Of a stretch of 21,681 bases of DNA, positions 1-5,832 are shown in pieces; within the stretch, counting starts at the first letter, position 1, and each line of letters opens with the position of its first letter. Origin of the DNA: Cenarchaeum sp. (lineage in GTDB: Archaea > Thermoproteota > Nitrososphaeria > Nitrososphaerales > Nitrosopumilaceae); the NCBI GenBank assembly GCA_007570915.1, contig RKSK01000180.1, forward strand, positions 1-21,681. Reading direction: 5' to 3'. The notes below the pieces were generated by a model. The model did no database searches, was not told the origin of the DNA, and saw only the letters and a program-made list of their open reading frames with translations. The position numbers and the translations under genes are program-made.

Positions 1-179
1 CGGCGCTCCTGCGAGGCCGTGATGTCCAGGAAGACGAGCTCGTCGGCCCCGCCGTCGCTGTACGCCGCGGCGAGCTCGACGGGGTCGCCGGCGTCGCGGA
101 TCGACTCGAACTGCGTCCCCTTGACGACGCGCCCGCCCCTCACGTCAAGGCACGGTATGACGCGCCGCGTCAGGGGCAT
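1..179 (-). CDS. hisF: Imidazole glycerol phosphate synthase subunit HisF, N-terminal part
   Basis: This is the N-terminal 59 residues of HisF, the cyclase subunit that closes the imidazole ring using ammonia from HisH, giving IGP and AICAR. The opening, with RRVIPCLDVRGGRVVKG then DAGDPVELA and ADELVFLDITAS, is diagnostic; the Asp of CLDV is the family's first catalytic aspartate. ATG at 179 is the start, overlapping the last 10 bases of hisA, so the two are translationally linked. The rest of the gene lies beyond the window edge. It is the last visible gene of a hisB-hisH-hisA-hisF operon. Confidence 0.95.
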   Translation of the reverse strand, partial: MPLTRRVIPCLDVRGGRVVKGTQFESIRDAGDPVELAAAYSDGGADELVFLDITASQER

Positions 180-880
180 GCGGCCCCCCTGGCCTCGCGC
201 ACGCCGAGGCGGCCGTCGTATATCGCGCGCCCGAGTATGGCCCCGTGCGCGCCGCGCGCGCGGACCGCGGCGACGTCGGCGGCCGAGGAGATCCCGCCGC
301 TGGCGATCACGCGCGCGGGCCGCGAGCACGCCTCGGCGAGGAGGTCCAGCTCGGGGCCGGCCATCATGCCGTCGCGGTCGACGTCGGTCACCATGAACTC
401 CGTGATCCCGTCGGCGATTAGCGAGTCCATCGCCTCGGCGAGGGCCGTCCCGGCGCCCGCGGTCCAGCCGCGCACGAGGACCGCGCCGGCGCGGTGGTCC
501 AGCGAGACGACTGTCCGCGCGGCCCCGAGCGCGTCGCGCACGGAGAGGAGCGAGCCGCGGTCGGCGAGGGCCATGGTCCCGAGGACCACGCGGTTGCGCT
601 CGCCGGCTGCCTCAATCGCGGACCGCGCGTCGCGCAGGCCGCCGGCGACCTCGACGGGCACGCGAGAGCCGGCGGCGAGGCGCGCTATGGCCCCCGAGTT
701 TGACCCCCTCCCGAGCGTCGCGTCGAGGTCGACGACGTGCAGCATGTCCGCCCCCTCGGACTCCCAGCGCCTCGCAAACGCGGCGGGGTCGTCGCCGTAG
801 ACGGTCCTCTGCGACGGGTCGCCCCTGCGCAGCCTCACGACCGAGCCGCCCATGATGTCGATGGCCGGCACGACTATCAC
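170..880 (-). CDS. hisA: ProFAR isomerase HisA
   Basis: HisA isomerises ProFAR to PRFAR, the fourth step of histidine synthesis, in a beta/alpha barrel. The 236-residue product opens IVVPAIDIMGGSVVRLRRGD (catalytic Asp8 in AIDI) and carries the second catalytic Asp in VTDVDRDGMMAGP and the phosphate-binding loops VAGGLRD and ASGGISS. Length matches the usual 230-245. The start is GTG at 880, giving the conserved MIVVPAID terminus; a longer reading further upstream would run into hisH. GTG overlaps the hisH TGA (GTGA), and the 3' end overlaps hisF by 10 bases, so expression is coupled on both sides. Confidence 0.96.
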   Translation of the reverse strand: MIVVPAIDIMGGSVVRLRRGDPSQRTVYGDDPAAFARRWESEGADMLHVVDLDATLGRGSNSGAIARLAAGSRVPVEVAGGLRDARSAIEAAGERNRVVLGTMALADRGSLLSVRDALGAARTVVSLDHRAGAVLVRGWTAGAGTALAEAMDSLIADGITEFMVTDVDRDGMMAGPELDLLAEACSRPARVIASGGISSAADVAAVRARGAHGAILGRAIYDGRLGVREARGAACP

Positions 881-1470
881 CTGCGGCACGCCCCCAAAAA
901 GTTGGCAATCATCGCGCGGCCGGCCGCGCCGGACTTTTCGGGGTGGAACTGCGTCCCGACATACTCGCCGCTCTGCACTATCGCCGGTATGCGCGCGCCA
1001 TAGTCGGCCTCGGCGGCGACGACTGACGCGTCGGCGGGGCGCGCCATGTACGAGTGGACAAAGTAGGCCCACGCCCCGTCCTCGACGCCGTCCGTGAGGA
1101 CAGAGTCGCCCGTGAGCTCGAGGCTGTTCCAGCCCATGTGCGGGACCTTGAGGTTTCGCGGCAGGGCGACGACCTCGCCGCGCATGACGCCGAGGCCGGC
1201 GAGCTCGCCCTCCTCGCTGCGCTCAAAGAACGCCTCCATGCCCAGGCATATGCCTAGGACGGGCGCGCCGGCGGCCCACTCTCTTAGGGCAGGCGCGCTC
1301 ATCTTGCGCATCGCGGGGTCAAAGCTGCCCACGCCCGGCAGGACGATCGCGTCGTGCGAGCCGGCGCGGCCCGGCGCGGTGACGGTCTCGACGGCCGCGC
1401 CGGCCCGCTCTAGCGCGTGGCGTATGCTGAACAGGTTGCCCGCGCCATAGTCGAGGACCGCGACCCTCAT
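877..1470 (-). CDS. hisH: Imidazole glycerol phosphate synthase glutaminase subunit HisH
   Basis: HisH is the class I glutamine amidotransferase that hydrolyses glutamine and channels ammonia to HisF. The 197-residue product starts MRVAVLDYGAGN, contains the nucleophile elbow GICLGMEAFFE (Cys75), the NLKVPHMGWN segment typical of HisH, and the His-Glu dyad in GTQFHPEKS (His176, Glu178). ATG at 1470 fits the family's N terminus exactly and lies two bases beyond the hisB stop. The stop overlaps the hisA start by four bases. It is distinct from the second amidotransferase of this window at 7326-7922, which has a different motif set. Confidence 0.97.
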   Translation of the reverse strand: MRVAVLDYGAGNLFSIRHALERAGAAVETVTAPGRAGSHDAIVLPGVGSFDPAMRKMSAPALREWAAGAPVLGICLGMEAFFERSEEGELAGLGVMRGEVVALPRNLKVPHMGWNSLELTGDSVLTDGVEDGAWAYFVHSYMARPADASVVAAEADYGARIPAIVQSGEYVGTQFHPEKSGAAGRAMIANFLGACRR

Positions 1471-1472
1471 CG

Positions 1473-2066
1473 TCACATCGCGCCCTTTGAGCTCGGCGGG
1501 CCCTCCCGCCTCGCGTCGCGCGCGGCCGCATGGCGGAGCGAGAGCGCAAGCGACTTTATCGCCGCCTCGGCCCTGTGGTGGTCGTTTGAGCCGCGGGCCA
1601 CGTCGACGTGCGCGCAGCACGCCATGCTCTTTAGCAGCGAGCCGAAAAAGTGCTCGAGGTCCTCGCGCGGCATCCCCTCGACGTCGCCGCCGCCCAGGCC
1701 CAGCGAGACGTGCGAGTGCTGCCTGCGCACGAGGTCCACGGCGGAGCTCGCAAGCGCCTCGTCCATCGGCGCCGACGCGGACCCAAAGCGCGCGATCCCC
1801 GAGCGCTCGCCGAGGGCCGCGTCGATGGCCTCGCCGAGGGCTATCGCCGTGTCCTCGGTTAGGTGGTGCGCGATGCCGTCAAGCGAGGACGCCGCGAGCC
1901 TGACGTCGACCATCGAGTGCTTTGCAAACGAGGCGACGAGGTGGTCGAGGAACGCGCCGCCGGTCCTCACGTCGGCCTCGCCGGCCCCGTCAATGTTGAC
2001 CTCCACGGAGATCTCCGTCTCGGCCGTCTTGCGCTCCCTTGCCGCCGTGCGCGCCTGCGCCGCCAC
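1473..2066 (-). CDS. hisB: Imidazoleglycerol-phosphate dehydratase HisB
   Basis: HisB dehydrates IGP to imidazole acetol phosphate, a manganese-dependent step. The 197-residue protein has the metal-binding motifs in order: FLDHLVASFAKH (39-50), HHLTED (67-72), PMDEALASSAVDL (100-112) and NDHHRAEAAIKSLA (161-174). It is a monofunctional archaeal form with no phosphatase domain. The start is GTG at 2066, about 28 bases downstream of the centre of a TATA box, which fits a leaderless message; it adds only a few residues before the usual N terminus. A short charged tail (about 20 residues) extends past the conserved core. It is the first gene of the visible his operon, so hisG, hisD and hisC must lie elsewhere. 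Confidence 0.95.
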   Translation of the reverse strand: MAAQARTAARERKTAETEISVEVNIDGAGEADVRTGGAFLDHLVASFAKHSMVDVRLAASSLDGIAHHLTEDTAIALGEAIDAALGERSGIARFGSASAPMDEALASSAVDLVRRQHSHVSLGLGGGDVEGMPREDLEHFFGSLLKSMACCAHVDVARGSNDHHRAEAAIKSLALSLRHAAARDARREGPPSSKGAM

Positions 2067-2090
2067 GGGCGCGCGCGCGGGCCGCGCGCG

Positions 2091-2098
2091 ATTTAAAA
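2091..2098 (-). promoter_or_regulatory. TATA box of the his operon
   Basis: On the minus strand this reads TTTTAAAT in an otherwise very GC-rich stretch. Its centre lies about 28 bases upstream of the hisB GTG, the spacing seen at many starts in this window, so the his mRNA probably begins at or next to the start codon. Confidence 0.7.
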
Positions 2099-2100
2099 CG

Positions 2101-2322
2101 TTCGGGGCGCCGGGCGCGGCGGGGAAGGTCCCGGGCGCGGGATCGTGCCAGGGGGCGCGGAGGGTGCGGGAACGGCAGGGCCGCCATTACGGCGACGGCT
2201 GCCGCCCCTGGGGCAGCGCTCAGGCCGGCCGCCTTGGGGCGGCGCGCAGGCGCTGTGCCTAATAGGCCATTCTGGGGCGCCCGCGCCCAGCAAGCCGACG
2301 CTGTGCGCCCTGGCGCCGCAGC
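2101..2322. other. GC-rich gene-free spacer with several hairpins
   Basis: I find no convincing protein gene here on either strand. The stretch is dense in inverted repeats. A 6-bp stem closes a 4-base loop (2228-2233 with 2238-2243), nested inside a second stem (2214-2219 with 2250-2255). A separate hairpin is bounded by GGCAG and CTGCC at about 2176-2204. This could be a structured non-coding RNA or simply GC-rich spacer folding by chance. No tRNA T-loop motif or RNase P core motif is visible. Confidence 0.35.
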
Positions 2323-2334
2323 GGGTAAATACCC
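2323..2334 (+). promoter_or_regulatory. Palindromic TATA-like element before the zinc-ribbon gene
   Basis: GGGTAAATACCC is a perfect 5-2-5 palindrome and the only AT-rich patch in its neighbourhood. As a plus-strand TATA element its centre is about 26-27 bases upstream of a GTG at 2354. Being palindromic, it could also act in the other direction or bind a regulator. Confidence 0.4.
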
Positions 2335-2353
2335 CCACGCCGGCGCCTGCGGC

Positions 2354-2514
2354 GTGCGCGCGGGCACGGCGGGGGAGCGGCGGGGATAGGCTCCACGGAC
2401 GCCACGCCATGCCCGCGCTGTTCGGCAGAGATGGCCAGGATGCAGGCCTGCCACCTGTTTTGCCGCAACTGTGGCGCGCACCTTGACTGCTCGGACAAGG
2501 GGAGCTTTTGGTGA
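2354..2514 (+). CDS. Small zinc-ribbon protein with a displaced or disrupted start
   Basis: The recognisable frame covers about 2386-2514. It contains CPRCSAEM, then QACHLFCRNCGAHLDCSDKG and a final FW: two Cys pairs plus extra Cys/His, a compact zinc ribbon of roughly 45 residues. I believe such short CPxC...CxxCG proteins are common in archaea, but I cannot name the family. No ATG, GTG or TTG occurs in this frame between the preceding stop (2326) and ATG 2431, which lies after the first Cys pair. A GTG at 2354, correctly spaced from the TATA-like element, is one base out of frame; one extra G in the G5 run at 2371-2375 would join them. The alternatives are an ATA start at 2386 behind a purine-rich GGGGGAG, a sequencing error, or a decayed gene. 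Confidence 0.55.
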
Positions 2515-2555
2515 GGGGTCGTTGGGCGGAAGGCGGCCACGCCGCTGCGCGGCGC

Positions 2556-3080
2556 CTATCTCCCAGGGAACGGGCGCACGTCCGTGGCAGGGCGGTTTTC
2601 CTGCCATTTCCGATAACGCGGGTTGGCCATAAAATGCCGCCACGTCCTTTGTATGTAACGATCTGCCGCATCGCGGGCGGCCATGATGTCCTCAATGCTG
2701 TGCTCGGCGGCCGGAACATATGCTCCAGTCGCAGTCCGCCCCGTAATTGTGTCGATGTTGTGCGCCATGCTGTTGCGAGCTTGGCGGGCGGCCCTAAGGT
2801 CATAGTCGCCCAAGAATATCGCCATGTGTATCCTTGCCAGTTTTTTGCGCTCTGCGGGGCGCATTTCGCGGTACTTTTGAATTTGTATGGCCTTCCCGCC
2901 ATCTGGCAGATCGTTAATGGGATCATAGGAGCATGCCACAACATATTCTTCCGTCTTGTGGTCGATGTAGCTAATCCTCAAGATTAGATCCATTATGACA
3001 TTGACTGCTGCAAGTCTGCGGGCAGAGTCGTTAGCAGGCACGCCATGCACCCTTGATCGCGCCGTGTTTGGTTTTTTCAA
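2556..3080 (-). CDS. Putative HEPN-motif protein (possible RNase), AT-richer than its neighbours
   Basis: This unnamed 174-residue protein carries ARNSMAHN at 101-108, a match to the R-polar-x3-H catalytic motif of HEPN RNases (Arg102, Asn103, His107). It lies in a largely helical context with charged segments on both sides. The family call rests on that motif only. HEPN proteins often act as toxins or antiviral RNases, but no partner nucleotidyltransferase is adjacent. The coding sequence is far less GC-rich than the flanking metabolic genes (some 60-base rows are 37-57 per cent GC), suggesting a different origin. In-frame initiation would be TTG at 3080, just after an in-frame TGA. The TATA box points instead to ATG 3090, which is one base out of frame across an A6 run. 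It is transcribed divergently from the gene at 3216. Confidence 0.7.
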   Translation of the reverse strand: MKKPNTARSRVHGVPANDSARRLAAVNVIMDLILRISYIDHKTEEYVVACSYDPINDLPDGGKAIQIQKYREMRPAERKKLARIHMAIFLGDYDLRAARQARNSMAHNIDTITGRTATGAYVPAAEHSIEDIMAARDAADRYIQRTWRHFMANPRYRKWQENRPATDVRPFPGR

Positions 3081-3112
3081 GCGGCTTCATTAGTCAGGCT
3101 CACAGAGGCAAG

Positions 3113-3121
3113 TAGATAAGC
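3113..3121 (-). promoter_or_regulatory. TATA box of the HEPN-motif gene
   Basis: The minus strand reads GCTTATCTA. Its centre is about 27 bases before ATG 3090 and 37 before TTG 3080, so by the rule holding elsewhere in the window transcription should begin at about 3090. Confidence 0.45.
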
Positions 3122-3126
3122 ATTTT

Positions 3127-3173
3127 TGATCGCAAAGATCGTGGGGGGCGGCGGGGGCGCCCACTTGCGATCA
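3127..3173. repeat. 9-bp perfect inverted repeat between divergent genes
   Basis: TGATCGCAA (3127-3135) is repeated in inverted orientation as TTGCGATCA (3165-3173), with 29 GC-rich bases between. The left arm abuts the TATA box of the minus-strand gene, so it would lie where the BRE or an operator sits. It could be a regulator-binding site serving both divergent genes, or the stem of an RNA hairpin. Confidence 0.5.
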
Positions 3174-3215
3174 GGGTTGCTAGCTCATAGGCGGCGCGGG
3201 TAAGAGGCGTCAAGG

Positions 3216-4094
3216 ATGGCGGCGCGCGCGCGCGCCATGGCGGACCGGGGGCGCGCGGACGGCGACGGGGCCGGCAACGCAGGCCCGCTTGACGAGAGGG
3301 GCATGTCTCCAGAGAGCGAGATGCTGGCCTGCGCGGGACTGGTCAACACGGCCATAGACGGCACAATGCACGCAATGCCGGACGAGTTTCTTGGCGCGCT
3401 TGGCAAGGCCGCGCAGGGAGGCCATGTTGAGGGGATCGGCGATCCCGAAGCGTTTTTCAGGGGCATTCCGGAGCGCGTGGGGGAGAGGCCGATCCGCTGC
3501 ATGCGCATAGAGCGCGCCGGGGAGGCCGCACTCCCTCTGCTTGCTAGGCTTGCAAGGATTCGGTGGGGCATCTATGCCGACATTGGCTCGCAGAGGAACA
3601 TGCACAGAATGCAAGAGGGCTACCGGGGCGTCTCGAAGATTGGGATGGAGATACTTGCGCAGAGGATGTCGTGGAACCTGCGCCACATGGCGCTGGATCT
3701 CGAGTCGTTCCTGGATACATATCGCGGGATCAGCGCAGCCGCTGGAGGCGGCGCCGCTGACGGCGTGGTGGCCGATGTCCTGGCAAACGAGGCGGCAATC
3801 AGGCGGCTGTGCGGGATTGTCAGGCGCGGGGGCGCGGGAGGGCGCGAACCCTTTGCGGCCGCGATCCTAGAGGGCATCGGGTATGGGAAGTTTCTCCTCC
3901 TGGCGGCTGGGGCGTCCGAGTGGGCGGGCGTGAACATGGGTCACTACCGGGCGCGATGCCCTGACGGCGGACCGCTGCCAGACCTGCCGTGGAGGGTGCG
4001 CCGCGTGGACCACGAGGCCGTCGATCGCGCCGTTGCGCTCGCGCGCGCCCGCGCGAGGGGCGCCATGGCGCGGGCGTGCCCCGCGGCGGCGTGA
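3216..4094 (+). CDS. Hypothetical protein, 292 aa, no recognised family
   Basis: I do not recognise this protein. It is soluble, with no signal peptide or membrane segment. The core (about residues 100-170) is helical and rich in Arg and Met, including RWGIYADIGSQRNMHRMQEG and NLRHMALDLESFLDTYRG. A Gly/Ala-rich linker follows at about 172-180, then EGIGYGKFLLLAAG, and it ends in an Arg/Ala-rich tail. Its AT content is intermediate between the HEPN-motif gene and the housekeeping genes. ATG 3216 gives the longest product, but the first 29 residues are low-complexity, and ATG 3303 (MSPESEML) is a credible alternative. The promoter is weak: GCTCATAG near 3183-3190 has plausible spacing. It faces the HEPN-motif gene divergently. 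Confidence 0.6.
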   Translation: MAARARAMADRGRADGDGAGNAGPLDERGMSPESEMLACAGLVNTAIDGTMHAMPDEFLGALGKAAQGGHVEGIGDPEAFFRGIPERVGERPIRCMRIERAGEAALPLLARLARIRWGIYADIGSQRNMHRMQEGYRGVSKIGMEILAQRMSWNLRHMALDLESFLDTYRGISAAAGGGAADGVVADVLANEAAIRRLCGIVRRGGAGGREPFAAAILEGIGYGKFLLLAAGASEWAGVNMGHYRARCPDGGPLPDLPWRVRRVDHEAVDRAVALARARARGAMARACPAAA

Positions 4095-4103
4095 GCGCGG
4101 CGC

Positions 4104-4277
4104 CTAGAGGCCCGGCCTGTCGGGAACGTAGTCTGACGAGATGTCCTGCGCGCGGCCCCTCATCGACTCGATGTACTCGTCATATCCAGACGAGTAGCCG
4201 CACGCGCACTCGACCCGCGTCGCGCCGTCGTCCATCTCGGCGTCCCCGCCGCACTCGGGGCAGCGTGCCCTGATCAC
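4104..4277 (-). CDS. Small zinc-ribbon protein, 57 aa
   Basis: This short gene is easily missed. From GTG 4277 it encodes IRARCPECGGDAEMDDG, then VECACGYSSGYDEYIESM and a tail ending RPGL. The Cys pairs (CPEC near residue 6 and CAC near residue 24) make a two-knuckle zinc ribbon. Such proteins often serve as nucleic-acid-binding or complex-assembly modules, but nothing here fixes the role. Support for it being real is the conserved-looking Cys pattern and a TATA box centred 27-28 bases upstream of the GTG. It lies between two converging stops: the 292-aa gene ends 10 bases away on the other strand, and the C39-like gene ends just upstream on the same strand. Confidence 0.75.
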   Translation of the reverse strand: MIRARCPECGGDAEMDDGATRVECACGYSSGYDEYIESMRGRAQDISSDYVPDRPGL

Positions 4278-4300
4278 GGCGCGCGCGCGCCGGCCCGCCC

Positions 4301-4308
4301 AATATTAG
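4301..4308 (-). promoter_or_regulatory. TATA box of the 57-aa zinc-ribbon gene
   Basis: The minus strand reads CTAATATT, centred 27-28 bases before the GTG at 4277. It lies directly after the stop codon of the upstream C39-like gene, so the small gene has its own promoter. Confidence 0.65.
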
Positions 4309-4314
4309 CGTGGC

Positions 4315-5277
4315 CTAGATCTCCGAGATCGCCTTGCGTATGTCGCGCCTGTCCGGCGCCGAGGGGACCTGGCGCAGGTACTCCTCGAGATCGGCCCTTG
4401 CGCCCTCCCTGTCGCCGAGCTCGAGCCTGGCGATCCCGCGGTTTTTGTGGATCGGCCCAAAGCGCGTGGCGTTGATCGCGATGGCCGCGGTGTAGCTGCG
4501 CTCGGCCCCCGCGTGGTCGCCGGCCTTGAGGTAGTGGTTGCCCAGGCCGCGGTGCGCGAGGTAGCAGCGCGGGTTTGTCTCCAGCGCGCGCCCATAGTGG
4601 GCCACGCACGCGGCGCTGCCGGCGGCGTTTAGCATGCCGCCGAGCAGCGAGTGGGCCGTAGAGTTGGACGCGTCTAGCGCAATCGCCTCCTCGAGCATCC
4701 TGGTCGCCTCTTCGGGGCGCGACTGCAGGCTGAGCCTCTCGGCCTCAAAGCACAGGCGGCAGGACCGCGCCTTGGCCTCGTCGCCGAGCCTGAGCGACGC
4801 GGCTATGTCCGGCGGCGCGATGGCTATCAAGAGCATCCCGTCCTCGCCCCACATCTCGGCGAACTGTGACTGCGGGATTGCTCCGAGCTGGAACTCGCCC
4901 TCGCCGGCGGCCTCGGGGATGTAGTGGAGGATTGTCCCCTCCGTGTCGTCATAGCCGGAGATCACCGAGGCGTGCTGGACCGTGTCGCGCAGGCCGGGCA
5001 GTATGACAATCGGCGGCACGCCGGCATCTATGTGCTGCCGCAGCGCGGCCATCGACGAGTGGTGTATGGAGCACGAGAGGCCGTGGGCCTCGGCGAGGCA
5101 GATGCCCTCGATGAGTATGCTCCCGCGCGCGCCGGCGTACCGCGTGGCGATCTTGCGGGCCTCGCCCATGGGTATCTCGACGCCCCAGTACCTGCAGACG
5201 GCGTTGACCGAGAGCGGCAGGCATATGTTCTCCTCGCGGACCTGCGGGACCTCTAGGTCGCGCGCGCCGGCTGACAC
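4315..5277 (-). CDS. C39-like (papain-fold) domain protein with TPR repeats
   Basis: This 320-residue protein has two parts. Residues 1-155 resemble peptidase C39-like domains: Cys19 in REENICLPLSVNAVCRYWGV sits where the nucleophile belongs, and His102 in QHASVISGYDDTEG where the catalytic His belongs. The usual third acidic residue in a final YDP-type motif is replaced by HYIPE, so activity is uncertain. Residues about 172-310 form TPR-type helical repeats (EEATRMLEEAIALDASNS, YLAHRGLGNHYLKAGDHAGA, KNRGIARLELGDREGA), a protein-interaction scaffold. There is no signal peptide or membrane segment. The GTG at 5277 is chosen because it begins the homologous-looking sequence and lies 27 bases after a TATA centre. 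The same frame stays open further upstream, but there it only crosses the neighbouring pseudogene. Confidence 0.7.
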   Translation of the reverse strand: MSAGARDLEVPQVREENICLPLSVNAVCRYWGVEIPMGEARKIATRYAGARGSILIEGICLAEAHGLSCSIHHSSMAALRQHIDAGVPPIVILPGLRDTVQHASVISGYDDTEGTILHYIPEAAGEGEFQLGAIPQSQFAEMWGEDGMLLIAIAPPDIAASLRLGDEAKARSCRLCFEAERLSLQSRPEEATRMLEEAIALDASNSTAHSLLGGMLNAAGSAACVAHYGRALETNPRCYLAHRGLGNHYLKAGDHAGAERSYTAAIAINATRFGPIHKNRGIARLELGDREGARADLEEYLRQVPSAPDRRDIRKAISEI

Positions 5278-5300
5278 GGCGCGGCGCGGCGCGCGCGAGC

Positions 5301-5308
5301 TATTAAAA
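5301..5308 (-). promoter_or_regulatory. TATA box of the C39-like/TPR gene
   Basis: The minus strand reads GGTTTTAATA, with TTTTAATA at 5308-5301, centred about 27 bases before the GTG at 5277. This supports a leaderless mRNA and the short start. Confidence 0.7.
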
Positions 5309-5312
5309 CCGA

Positions 5313-5777
5313 TCAGGCCGCGCCGCGCGCCCGCGCCGCGGCATGGGCGGCCTTCGCCCCGGCGATGCGCCTTGCGACGATGGCGATCCGCGCGTCTGCC
5401 TCGTCGCGCGGAAAGCGCTCGTCCAGCGCCGTCGGCAGCAGGCCGGCCGACGGCTCTGCCCCGCGCTCCGCGCGCGCGCACCTCCCCGGCCACCTCCTCG
5501 CGCGAGATGTCTTTAATGGCGCCGCGCAGCCCAATGTGGTCGCACGCGGCCTCAAAGTCGCGCACGTTCACCATGGACACGTAGAGGTGGTGGCACAGGC
5601 AGCCCGCGCCCATCGGGCACGCGCCTTACAGGATGGCCCCCACGTGGGCGCGGTCCGTGTCCACAGTGCGACCCCTGGCCCGCGTGGAACGTCTCGCCCG
5701 TGGGCGAAACCGGCTTGCGGCGCCTTGCCTCCTAGATCGCGCGAGTACTTGGTGATCTGCTCCTCGAGGCCCCCCAC
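5313..5777 (-). pseudogene. Decayed tandem copy of the 155-aa gene at 5833-6300
   Basis: Fragments in different frames match the intact neighbour: VGGLEEQITKYSRD at the start, then VSMVNVRDFEAACDHIGLRG and IKDISREEV, then SAGLLPTALDERFPRDEAD and RIAIVARRIA at the end. Aligning the two copies base by base, I see at least three net two-base deletions. Two fall in CG-dinucleotide runs (near 5741 and near 5480), suggesting slippage. A GAG-to-TAG change (5732-5734) adds a nonsense codon. The equivalent GTG start (5777) and a weakened TATA-like sequence are still in register. Several independent lesions make sequencing error an unlikely explanation. Confidence 0.85.
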
Positions 5778-5802
5778 GGGGAGGACGCGGCAGGCCGCTT
5801 GC

Positions 5803-5810
5803 ACATAACT
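5803..5810 (-). promoter_or_regulatory. Remnant TATA element of the decayed copy
   Basis: The minus strand reads AGTTATGT about 29 bases before the old GTG at 5777. The intact copy has TTATATAT at the matching place, so the promoter was duplicated with the gene and has since drifted. Confidence 0.45.
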
Positions 5811-5832
5811 TGCGCGCCGCGGCCGCGGGGGC

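Noticed and set aside
1417..2262. 281-codon plus-strand open frame antisense to hisB and hisH
   Set aside because: The minus strand encodes HisB and HisH with complete catalytic motifs; the plus-strand translation is Ser/Arg/Ala-rich with no domain.
2093..2944. Long minus-strand open frame of about 280 codons
   Set aside because: It is in a different frame from the HEPN-motif gene and crosses the GC-rich spacer. The translation is low-complexity with no motif; open frames this long arise readily on antisense or shifted frames in such GC-rich DNA.
3031..3090. 19-codon open frame from ATG 3090 (minus strand)
   Set aside because: It has ideal TATA spacing but no features and ends in TAA. It is better explained as the displaced start of the HEPN-motif gene.
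5278..5613. N-terminal extension of the C39-like/TPR protein to an upstream ATG
   Set aside because: The extension is partly the shifted reading of the decayed 155-aa copy (VSMVNVRDFEAAC) and then low-complexity Arg/Gly. The TATA box at 5301-5308 supports the GTG at 5277.
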